From an uncultured Eubacterium sp. (GTDB lineage: Bacteria > Bacillota > Clostridia > Lachnospirales > Lachnospiraceae), in assembly GCA_910585745.1 (NCBI GenBank), contig CAJUFM010000004.1, positions 19,357-83,356 on the forward strand: DNA of 64,000 nucleotides, written 5' to 3'. The position numbers and the translations under genes are program-made. Positions 8,972 through 16,885 of the stretch are shown piece by piece (the first letter of the stretch is position 1; each line of letters starts with the position of its first letter). The notes below the pieces were generated by a model. The model was not told where the DNA came from. It did not search any database and saw nothing but the letters and a program-made list of their open reading frames with translations.

Positions 8972-9418
8972 ATGAAAAAACGTATTTTATATTTTGCTTT
9001 ATGTATAAGCATCATAGGCATTGTGAACGACCAGCTGGTGCTGGAACTGTCTGAGGGCGGCAAAGTAAAGAAGCGGTACATCCGTGGGAATGACCGAGGT
9101 TACGGCAGTAACCTTGTTTATAGTGACAGGGGAGAAGACAATGCTTCTGGCAGGGAAGATGGGAAATTGTATTATGTGACGGATCCCCATGGAAATGTGG
9201 TGCAGCTGACGGATGAATCAGGGAAGGTTGTCAAGACTTATGAGTATGATTCCTTTGGGAACGAAGTAAATCCGGATAATAAGGATGATAACCCCTTCCG
9301 TTACTGTGGGGAGTACTATGATAAGGAGACGGGGGAGGTCTACCTAAGGGCGAGGTACTACCAGCCGGGAGCGGGGAGGTTTCCATATACGCAGTGTGGA
9401 ATATACAGAAGAAATTGA
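8972..9418 (+). pseudogene. Chimeric signal-peptide / RHS-repeat tip fragment
   Basis: An ORF of 148 codons begins with MKKRILYFALCISIIGIV, a signal-peptide-like segment. It then switches abruptly into the conserved core end of RHS/YD-repeat proteins: GKLYYVTDPHGNVVQL, YEYDSFGNEV, NPFRYCGEYYDKETG, YLRARYYQPGAGRF. Normal RHS proteins continue ISEDTHW after GRF; here the frame breaks and stops after 10 residues. There is no long YD-repeat region and no toxin tip. It is best read as a recombination product of an RHS polymorphic-toxin locus, whether or not the short chimera is translated. Confidence 0.65.
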
Positions 9419-9506
9419 AGGATAAACCGTATACTCAAGGAAGAAAATGTTTTACCGGGGATGGGAAGTGCTTAAATAAAAAACTAAATAAGGAGAAGAA
9501 AGTCAA

Positions 9507-10413
9507 ATGAAAAATATAAAACTATTTAGTATTATGCTGGTTTTTTTATGTTGCGGGGTGCTTGTTTCGTGCGGAGGATATAGCAGTTTTGAGGCAGCGA
9601 AAAATACATCAGCAGTTTCACCGGATAATAAGGTGAAAAGCTCTTCATTACCAGTACAAACCAATATAAAAGGCAATGAACTGGAAAAATCAGATGCTTC
9701 TGAAAACAAGGGGGATGAAACTACTACAGAGCAGCCACAAAAGAAAAACGCACTAGAGGAGCTGTCAGGAGAAATAGGAGGCTGCAAGGCATCCGACTGG
9801 GAGAAGAAAATAGATGAAAATGAGCAGTATATATTTGTTTTGATAAATGAAAAGTCCAAGCAGACTGGATCCGGAGACAAATAAGAGAAAGGAACTTGTG
9901 GACGATAATGTGAGCCATGCGGTTTTTCATAATAACAAGTTGTATTATATAAAAAGAAGGTATGAGGAAAAGATCCGCTGTCTGGATCTGGATTCGGGAA
10001 AAGATGTTGTGGTGCGTAAATTGGAAGATAAAGAGAAAAAGTCACATTATGCAGAGCTGTTTACATACAGGGATCAACTATGTTATGTATTGGCAGGGCA
10101 GCAGCGGCAGATCCGCATATTAGGAGAAACAGGGGAGGATTCACTGCTGCTTTCCCTGGAGAAGGATTAGGTATGGCGCTGGGAGCTTATTGACCATTTT
10201 GACCGCATTATTAATTATGATGAAAACCTTTTGTATTATGTATATACCAAGGAGGAACAATCATGGCTGTGCTGTTATGATGAAGGGGAGAAATTTCAGA
10301 TGAAGCTGCCTGAAGACTATTGGGAAGGCGGTTATGTGTGTGATGGATATTTCTTTTATAATACGAGTCAATCGAGAGGCTACATCAGTAAGTGTGTACC
10401 GCTAAATGGTTGA
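9507..10413 (+). pseudogene. Lipoprotein gene with frameshift and amber stop
   Basis: The start is clear: AAGGAG upstream, then a lipoprotein signal ending in a lipobox (VLVSCGG, lipidated Cys near residue 22) and a low-complexity polar linker. The frame ends at 9884, but the +1 frame from about 9850 continues naturally (LDPETNKRKELVDDNVSHAV) with propeller-like strands LYYIKRRYEEKIRCLDLD. A TAG at 10168-10170 interrupts that frame, which then resumes in phase to 10413 (WRWELIDHFDRIINYDENLL). One frameshift and one nonsense codon make loss of function most likely. The original was probably a surface lipoprotein of about 300 residues. Confidence 0.7.
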
Positions 10414-10585
10414 CCATTTTCAGTAGTAAGTTCTTACATAGTTAAAATCCTTAATATTAACTGGTATTTGATGTAAAAATATGATACAACTAATATGTGG
10501 AATAATAGGACTTTCTAAGAAGAATAGTAGAAGGTGTAAGTTTTATTGTCGAAGTAATATTAAAAAATCAGCATGGGCTTGTTTT

Positions 10586-10807
10586 ATGGGAAAAAGTATG
10601 TATATTTTAGAGTACTACGAAGAAGTTGAAAATGGGGATTTATCCTATGACAGATATAGTTTGCTTGGTATCTTCCTGACAGAGAAAGAAGCGGAAGAAA
10701 AAAGGGATCAGATCATCAAGGAGTGGGAATTAAGGAGAGATACTCTTTATGTGAGTATGATTGATATTGGAAACTCACAATGGGAAGGGGGTTTTATATC
10801 TGAATAG
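10586..10807 (+). CDS. DUF7336-like small protein (possible orphan immunity)
   Basis: The ORF encodes 73 residues: MYILEYYEEVENGD, GIFLTEKEAEEKRDQI, and an ending of WEGGFI. This pattern (a short strand, an xxGIFxxEKEAEEK helix, and a C-terminal W-x-x-GFI) resembles DUF7336 proteins, which often lie near polymorphic toxins. The ribosome binding site is weak, and an upstream start at 10481 would add unrelated basic residues. It follows the RHS fragment and precedes a second related gene, so a leftover immunity role is plausible but unproven. Confidence 0.55.
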   Translation: MGKSMYILEYYEEVENGDLSYDRYSLLGIFLTEKEAEEKRDQIIKEWELRRDTLYVSMIDIGNSQWEGGFISE

Positions 10808-11051
10808 GAATGATGTTATATATGCATTGTATCATATTTACGATAGTAAAATTGATGGCATGATCATTAGGGAAACAAAAAGAATTGGATTTTATGCTAC
10901 AAGGAAAGAGTGCGAGGAGAAAATTATTAAGTTTCACAAATATATTGGTTTTAGGGATTATCCGATTTCCTGTTTTAAGATCCTGGAATACAGAGTGGGA
11001 GAAGTATATTGGAAAAAGGAATTTATTTGTGAGAAGGAAACGGAGCAGTGA
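10761..11051 (+). CDS. DUF7336-like small protein, second copy
   Basis: It encodes up to 96 residues, of which those from about 16 on are family-like: YALYHIYDSKIDGM, RIGFYATRKECEEKIIKF, HKYIGFRDYPISCFKI and VYWKKEFI. The GFRDYP and final W-x-x-xFI fit DUF7336 and parallel the preceding gene, so the two are probably divergent paralogs. The start is uncertain: TTG at 10761 overlaps the previous gene by 47 nt, while GGGGG near 10787 would suit a non-ATG start around 10797-10800. The function is unknown; an immunity role is inferred from the RHS context. Confidence 0.5.
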   Translation: MILETHNGKGVLYLNRNDVIYALYHIYDSKIDGMIIRETKRIGFYATRKECEEKIIKFHKYIGFRDYPISCFKILEYRVGEVYWKKEFICEKETEQ

Positions 11052-11078
11052 ACCAGGGATATCCCTCACCCGCCAGGG

Positions 11079-11107
11079 TTTACAACCCCTTGTTTATGTA
11101 GTATAAT
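11079..11107 (+). promoter_or_regulatory. Sigma-A promoter of the Pel-type operon
   Basis: TTTACA at 11079-11084 and TATAAT at 11102-11107 are separated by exactly 17 nt, 45 nt before the PqqD-like start codon. No strong internal terminator is evident through 29746, so this may drive the whole cluster. Confidence 0.75.
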
Positions 11108-11151
11108 GAAAAAATATTAGAAGGATGATAAGGTAAAGGAGAATCAGAAAC

Positions 11152-11436
11152 ATGCCGTTAGGATCGGAATCTGGCAGAACTTTGTACCAGCTGCGGTATG
11201 CTGCCGGGATTTACTGGCTGCTTGATATGAGCCAGCCGGGATATCCTTATAGAAAACCGCTGCCTCTGAATGAGATGGGAGCCTCGATCTGGAGAAGGAT
11301 GGAAAAGGGGATGGGACTGGAAGAGATTTCGGCGGAGCTGGCAGCGGAATATGGGGTTTCTCAGGAAGAGGTGGGAAAGGATCTCTGGGAATTTTGCCAG
11401 CAGCTTGAACGGCAGGGAATAAAAGCGCATAAATGA
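11152..11436 (+). CDS. PqqD family (RiPP recognition element-like) protein
   Basis: This 94-residue protein has the PqqD fold pattern: YQLRYAAGIYWLLDM strands, then LPLNEMGASIWRRMEKGM (the conserved LNE.A..IW helix), LEEISAELAAEYGVS and a C-terminal LWEFCQQLERQGI helix. PqqD-type domains bind leader peptides for modifying enzymes or exporters; in HPr-rel-A type loci of other bacteria, similar proteins sit in exopolysaccharide clusters. It is the first gene of the long operon, 33 nt ahead of pelD, with an AAAGGAG site. A second PqqD-like domain is fused to the HprK-like protein at 35501-36664. Confidence 0.8.
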   Translation: MPLGSESGRTLYQLRYAAGIYWLLDMSQPGYPYRKPLPLNEMGASIWRRMEKGMGLEEISAELAAEYGVSQEEVGKDLWEFCQQLERQGIKAHK

Positions 11437-11469
11437 GGCAGATCTGAATGAGACGGCGTGGAGGCAGAA

Positions 11470-13650
11470 ATGAATATTTTACTTATTGGAGGCACGGGAA
11501 GTTTGATGAATCAGATGATCATCAAACTGAGAAAAGAAGGGCACAGGGTGTATCTGCTGACGGGAGAGCAATTCGGTACAAGTTCCTATGCAAAAGTATT
11601 TGAACGTTATGATTTTTCTTATGATAATAGTAGTCTGAATGAGATATTTGAAAGTGTTAACCCGGATGTGGTTTTATTTCTGGGAGCATATGATCCTAAC
11701 TTTTCCTGGCAGAATAGGGAACGGGATTCTGTGCGGTATATCTCATCGCTTATGAATCTGCTGACAGCATATGCCAGCGTGAGACAGGGGCGGTTTGTCT
11801 ACCTCTCATCGGAAGAGGTGTACCGTGGAAATTTTGAGGAAAATATTACAGAGGATGTAACCAGCTGTGGGGAAGGGTTCCGGGGAATGGCGCTGGTACA
11901 GGCTGAGTATCTCTGTAATAATTTTAGGGAAATTCAAGAACTGGATATTGTGGTACTCAGGCTGGATCATCTGTATGGTATTCCGAAAGACCGAAGCCAG
12001 CTGGATGGGCTTTGTGGTACCATGTGTGTAAAGGCACTGGAGCAGGGATATCTTCTTGCGAACCCCAGCGTTACCCAGTCTCTCTTATTCGAGTCAGATG
12101 CTATAGAGTTTATTTATCAGTTTATGAATAATAAGAAGACAGGATATTCTCTGTATCACATCTCTTCTTCAATTCCAGTGACAGAGCTGCAGATCGGAGA
12201 GATCCTGTGCCGGTCGATTGGTGATGATACGGAGCTGGTAGAGGCGAAAGAGCTGGAAGAGAATCGGAAAGTGCTTTCCAATCAGCGGTTTATCAGTGAA
12301 TTTGGAGCTGCTGTCTGTCAACCACCGGAAGATGGGATCCAGAGAGTGGCTTCTTATATCATGAAACATAAAGAGGTATTTAAACAGGAGAAGGAAGAAA
12401 AAAAGAGATTTGGCGGGCACATTTTCCGAAAATTTGGGTGGTTTTTTAAGGCATGTGTCCCATTTATAGAAAATATGGTCTGCTTTATACCATTTTTTAT
12501 GTTAAATAACAGAACGGTAGACAGCTGGTATTTTTCCAGGCTCGATTTTTACCTGCTGTATGTATTGCTTTTTGCTGTGGTCTATGGACAGCATCAGGCA
12601 ATTTTTTCAGCTGTGCTGGCGGTTTGCGGCTACTTGTTCCGGCAAATGTACACCCGCAGCGGGTTTGAAGTGATGCTGGATTACACCACCTATGTCTGGA
12701 TGGCGCAGCTATTCATACTTGGTCTGGTGGTGGGGTATATGCGGGATCAGATACGGGCGATCCGAACCGAGGGCGCAGAAGTACAGAAGAGTCTGGGACG
12801 CCAGCTGAGGGATATCAAAGATATCAACAGCAGCAATGTCCGGGTGAAAGATGTACTGGAGCGGCAGGTAATCGATCAGAAGGATAGTATTGGAAAGCTG
12901 TACAGCATCACATCTACTCTGGATCAGTACACGCCGGAAGAGGTCCTTTTTTACGCGGTGGAGATCTTATCTAAGATCCTGCGCAGTCCAGATGTGGCAA
13001 TCTATACGGTATATAATTCGGATTACGCCAGATTGTTTTCTTCCAGCTCGGAGGTGGCGCGCAAGCTGGGGAATTCCATCCGCTATCCGGAGATGGGAGA
13101 GCTGTATGAGAGCCTGAAAGAGCGTAAGGTGTTTATTAACCGCAAGATGGATGAAAGATACCCTTTGATGGCAAATGCCATTTATGACAAAGAAGAAATG
13201 AATATGATCGTAATGGTATGGGGAATTCCGTGGGAGCGAATGACACTGGGGCAGGCAAATCTGCTCGTTGTCATCAGTTATCTGATCCAGAATGCTATGC
13301 TGCGGGCAAGCCGTTATATGGCAGCTCTTGAAGAGCAGAGATATGTGGAAGATACCCAGATCCTGGAGCCGGAGGCATTCAGTGCTCTTGTGAAAGCCTA
13401 TCATAAGGCAAAAAAGAAGAACCTTACTGTCTGTACACTGTTGCAGATCCAGACTGAATCCCAAGATTATGAGCAGATCGGAAAAGTGTTGATGAAAAAT
13501 TTGCGGCAGACTGATTATATGGGGACAATGGGGGATGGGAAGATGTATGTGCTTCTGGCAAATACGGTCCGGGTGGAAGCGGACATTGTGATCAGCAGGT
13601 TTTCAGATGCGGGAATAGAAAGCAAGATCGTAGAGAGAATTGAGGAATGA
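11470..13650 (+). CDS. pelD: PelD-like c-di-GMP receptor with N-terminal SDR-like domain
   Basis: Predicted membrane regulator of Pel-type polysaccharide synthesis, 726 residues. Domains: an NAD-dependent epimerase-like SDR domain (about 1-290), 3-4 transmembrane helices (about 330-430), a GAF-like domain (about 475-610) and a degenerate GGDEF domain. The C-terminus reads LRQTDYMGTMGDGKMYVLL: R679-x-x-D682 is an intact I-site, exactly five residues before GDGKM, which replaces GGDEF. This is the known PelD logic, c-di-GMP binding without synthesis. The SDR loop is GGTGSLM (third glycine lost) and the YxxxK position reads as RGMALVQAE, so the domain looks catalytically dead. The start is ATG 11470 with GGAGG 5 nt upstream. 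Confidence 0.85.
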   Translation: MNILLIGGTGSLMNQMIIKLRKEGHRVYLLTGEQFGTSSYAKVFERYDFSYDNSSLNEIFESVNPDVVLFLGAYDPNFSWQNRERDSVRYISSLMNLLTAYASVRQGRFVYLSSEEVYRGNFEENITEDVTSCGEGFRGMALVQAEYLCNNFREIQELDIVVLRLDHLYGIPKDRSQLDGLCGTMCVKALEQGYLLANPSVTQSLLFESDAIEFIYQFMNNKKTGYSLYHISSSIPVTELQIGEILCRSIGDDTELVEAKELEENRKVLSNQRFISEFGAAVCQPPEDGIQRVASYIMKHKEVFKQEKEEKKRFGGHIFRKFGWFFKACVPFIENMVCFIPFFMLNNRTVDSWYFSRLDFYLLYVLLFAVVYGQHQAIFSAVLAVCGYLFRQMYTRSGFEVMLDYTTYVWMAQLFILGLVVGYMRDQIRAIRTEGAEVQKSLGRQLRDIKDINSSNVRVKDVLERQVIDQKDSIGKLYSITSTLDQYTPEEVLFYAVEILSKILRSPDVAIYTVYNSDYARLFSSSSEVARKLGNSIRYPEMGELYESLKERKVFINRKMDERYPLMANAIYDKEEMNMIVMVWGIPWERMTLGQANLLVVISYLIQNAMLRASRYMAALEEQRYVEDTQILEPEAFSALVKAYHKAKKKNLTVCTLLQIQTESQDYEQIGKVLMKNLRQTDYMGTMGDGKMYVLLANTVRVEADIVISRFSDAGIESKIVERIEE

Positions 13651-14558
13651 GTTCAGATATGGAGAGATTCATTGTTCTGGTTATTATCAATATACTGGTG
13701 GCAGCGGGGTATCTGATCTGGAACCGGATTCAAAATAAGGAGCGGCCTCTCAGTTATATTTCCAAAGGAATGGTGATGGTATTATGCCCCGTTCTTGGCG
13801 CCCTTTTTGTTTTTCTGGGATATATCATTTACCGTTGCTTTTTCTCCCAGGAGGTAGATCTGGAGGATGTGATCTTTAAAAAGGACCGGGTAAAGACTTT
13901 TACCCATGCGGATGAGGAGCGGGGGCGCACTGTCGTTTCCATGGAGGAGGCATTAGCTGTTACGGATAAAGATAACTTGCGTACCCTGATGTTAAATGTG
14001 GTACGGGGGGACATCCGGGAATCCCTGGCAGCCATCTCTCTGGCATTAAACAGTGAGGATTCGGAGACTTCTCATTATGCGGCTTCGGTTCTTCAGGATG
14101 CACTGAATGATTTCCGGACAACGGTGCAGAAGTGCTATAATGAGATTCAGAAGCGGGAAGAAAATCAGCAGGAATACATCCGTATCCTCATTGACTATAT
14201 GAATCAGGTGCTGCGGCAGCAGGTTTTTACGGATATGGAACAGAGATCTTTTGTGGAACAGATGGATTCGGTCTGTGAATTATTATACATGGAACAGCCG
14301 GAACAGATGACCAGCCGTTACTATGAGGCGGTCAGCATGCGGCTGCTGGAGATCCGGGAGTTTGACCGGTGCAGGATCTGGTGCGGGCGGGCAGCAATAC
14401 ATTATCCGGATACGCTGGCCACCTATACATGCCAGCTGAAATTGTTTTTTTCCATTGGGGACAAAGAGCATTTTTTTGAGGTTCTCTCACAGCTGCGCAG
14501 TTCCAAAGTGGTGATTGACAATGAGACGCTGGAGCTCATCCGGGTATTTCAGCAATAA
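13647..14558 (+). CDS. pelE: PelE-like membrane/TPR protein
   Basis: This 303-residue protein has two transmembrane helices at the N-terminus (residues 7-25 and 40-63) and then an all-helical cytoplasmic region with TPR-like segments (ALAVTDKDNLRTLMLNVVRG, SHYAASVLQDALNDFRT, EFDRCRIWCGRAAIHYP). PelE in characterised pel loci is a TPR scaffold that works with PelD. The start overlaps the pelD stop (ATGA), so the two are coupled and probably form a complex. Sequence similarity to proteobacterial PelE is too weak to see by eye; the assignment rests on order, topology and helical repeats. Confidence 0.75.
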   Translation: MSSDMERFIVLVIINILVAAGYLIWNRIQNKERPLSYISKGMVMVLCPVLGALFVFLGYIIYRCFFSQEVDLEDVIFKKDRVKTFTHADEERGRTVVSMEEALAVTDKDNLRTLMLNVVRGDIRESLAAISLALNSEDSETSHYAASVLQDALNDFRTTVQKCYNEIQKREENQQEYIRILIDYMNQVLRQQVFTDMEQRSFVEQMDSVCELLYMEQPEQMTSRYYEAVSMRLLEIREFDRCRIWCGRAAIHYPDTLATYTCQLKLFFSIGDKEHFFEVLSQLRSSKVVIDNETLELIRVFQQ

Positions 14559-14580
14559 GGAAAGATAGAAGGTACTGCAA

Positions 14581-16881
14581 ATGTCAATGAAGCTTTATAC
14601 AATATTACAGTTTACCGAAATTTTAGGCGTATATATGATCATGACAGTATTGCTGCCTGCCTTCGTCCTGCATAACAGGATAAGAGAACGCAGGCTTGCC
14701 CAGAAGTTTTTTATCTGTATGCTGTCAGGAAACTTTTATATTATGAATCTCGTTTTTTTGCTGCAGCTTCTTCATATTTCTAACCGTTTTACGCTGATCA
14801 CCGGTACCTTTATTCCGGCTTTTATTCTGTGGCGGCGGCTGAATAACATACATCTTATGCCTTTTTTTCGTGGTATCTGGCACAACCTGCACCGGATTTC
14901 AGATGGGAAAATGGGAGGAAAAACCGTTGTATTCCGAATCCTGGATCATCTGCGCCGGGATGTGGCGGCACTGGGACGTGCCCTTTTACAGAGTTTTAGG
15001 AAGCGGTGGCTGGAATGGATACTGGTGGCGGCAGTTTTGGTACTACTGGCAGTATTCTACGGTGTACAGCTTCTGCGGGGGTATGGATATACCGCTTCCG
15101 ATACTCCGGTGCATCTGTACTGGATCAACGGAATGAGTAAAAATGATATCTTTATCGATGGAGTGTATCCCTTTGGCTACCATTGTGTGATCTATTATCT
15201 TCATGCCGTATTTGGTATAGACAGCTATGTTTTTATGCGGCTGTTTTCCTTTGTGCAGACGCTGATGCTTCATATGGTTCTGCTGGGATTTATCCGTCTG
15301 TGCTGCCGGAGCAGATACATTAGTTATGCGGTCATGGGGATTTATATAATTGGTAATTTTCTGCAGCCCAGCACCTATCTTCGCTTTTTTTCGGTGCTTC
15401 CCCAGGAGTACGGTATGATCTTTATTCTTCCCGCCATTTATTTTGCCTTTTATTTTTTTCAGGAGAGGAGGCAGGAAGTGAAAAAATGGCGGCTCCCCAA
15501 AGAGTCCCGGTTTGCACTGGTATTTTTTGCTATGAGCTTTTCCATGACGCTGGCTGTGCATTTTTATGATACGATGATCGCAGGGCTGTTTTGTGTGGGG
15601 GTGGCTGTGGGGTATCTGTTCTGGTTTCTGCGCAAACAGTACTTTTGGAGTGTGCTGCTCACAGGATTTCTAAGCGTAATGATCGCCATTCTGCCGATGG
15701 CAGCAGCCTATGCCATGGGAACGCCCCTGCAGGGGTCCCTGGGATGGGGAATGAGCGTCATCAACGGTTCTGGCGATAAGCAGGAGGGAACAGAAGAAGA
15801 GACGGGTGGTACAGTGATCTACTATGATGAAATGGGGAACCAGATGTCAGAACCAGAACCCCTGGAACCCGGTAAAGGTACGGAGAGCAGTGAACCAACA
15901 GAGGGAATCCGGCAGAAGCTGGCGCAGGTATGGGATAAGCTCTGTTCTGCGATCAATGGGGCAGTGCTGAATGAACCCCTTTCCTGGTACTATATCGTTG
16001 TTCTGGCTGCCATGGAGCTGCTCTTTTTGATGGGGATCCTCTTTCTGGTGTTCCGTAGGCCCTGTTATGGTGCCATGCTCCTGTCCACGGGCGTCTTTAT
16101 GGTACTGCTGCTGATCCTTCAGACCGCGAAGGAATTGGGGCTGCCGGAGTTGATGGACGGCAGCCGGTGCCGGATTTATTTTGGTTATATGCTGCCGGTG
16201 GTATTTGCCTTTGCGGCAGACGGGGTAATCCGGCTGCTGTTATGGAAGAAAAACTGGCACAGGGGGCGTAATTTTTGTTCCCTGGTCTGTGTGGCGGCTT
16301 CGGTCTGCCTGCTGTGGAATGGGGATTACCGCAAAGAAGCTGTGGAAAATACAACCCTTGTCACCAATGAAGCCATTACCTGTCTGACCAATATTATCCG
16401 GGAGGAAGAGGATTTTACCTGGACGATCTGCTCCGCCAATGATGAGACACAGATGGGACTGGATCATGGCTATCATTATGAGTTGATTACTTTTCTGAAA
16501 GATATGGAATTAAATGATCTGGAACCTGGGGCGAAGCCATCGATCCGTATTCCTACAGACAGTGTCTATGTCTTTATCGAGAAAATTCCTATTGACTACA
16601 CAGAACATTATTCTGAAAGTGGCCAGGCAGTATCGAGACAGGGGGCGATACGTGATCTTCCCAGTGCGGAGGGGATTGATATGTACAAGGGAGAGAACCG
16701 CTGGATCCTTATGTCCCGGATCTATTACTGGGCCCAGGCATTTAAACAGCTGTATCCCTACGACGTGCGTACCTATTGTGAGACGGACCAGTTCGTGTGT
16801 TATAAGATCAGACAGAACCCTTACCACCTGTTTGATTTTGCCATTGATTATGGCTACAATTCCCGTAAAATAGAGGAGTGA
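14581..16881 (+). CDS. Large multipass membrane protein, GT-C-like
   Basis: This 766-residue protein has about 12-14 hydrophobic helices and two extracytoplasmic-looking loops: an acidic, glycine-rich one (about 395-440) and the C-terminal ~150 residues. An early loop after the fourth helix reads GYTASDTPVHLYWINGMS followed by YPFGYHCVIYYLHAVFG. This resembles the acidic first outer loop of GT-C glycosyltransferases and PMT-like enzymes. It lies where classical pel clusters have outer-membrane genes, which a Gram-positive cell would not need. I do not recognise the family. Roles in lipid-linked sugar transfer or export are possible; catalysis is not shown. Confidence 0.7.
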   Translation: MSMKLYTILQFTEILGVYMIMTVLLPAFVLHNRIRERRLAQKFFICMLSGNFYIMNLVFLLQLLHISNRFTLITGTFIPAFILWRRLNNIHLMPFFRGIWHNLHRISDGKMGGKTVVFRILDHLRRDVAALGRALLQSFRKRWLEWILVAAVLVLLAVFYGVQLLRGYGYTASDTPVHLYWINGMSKNDIFIDGVYPFGYHCVIYYLHAVFGIDSYVFMRLFSFVQTLMLHMVLLGFIRLCCRSRYISYAVMGIYIIGNFLQPSTYLRFFSVLPQEYGMIFILPAIYFAFYFFQERRQEVKKWRLPKESRFALVFFAMSFSMTLAVHFYDTMIAGLFCVGVAVGYLFWFLRKQYFWSVLLTGFLSVMIAILPMAAAYAMGTPLQGSLGWGMSVINGSGDKQEGTEEETGGTVIYYDEMGNQMSEPEPLEPGKGTESSEPTEGIRQKLAQVWDKLCSAINGAVLNEPLSWYYIVVLAAMELLFLMGILFLVFRRPCYGAMLLSTGVFMVLLLILQTAKELGLPELMDGSRCRIYFGYMLPVVFAFAADGVIRLLLWKKNWHRGRNFCSLVCVAASVCLLWNGDYRKEAVENTTLVTNEAITCLTNIIREEEDFTWTICSANDETQMGLDHGYHYELITFLKDMELNDLEPGAKPSIRIPTDSVYVFIEKIPIDYTEHYSESGQAVSRQGAIRDLPSAEGIDMYKGENRWILMSRIYYWAQAFKQLYPYDVRTYCETDQFVCYKIRQNPYHLFDFAIDYGYNSRKIEE

Positions 16882-16885
16882 GAGT

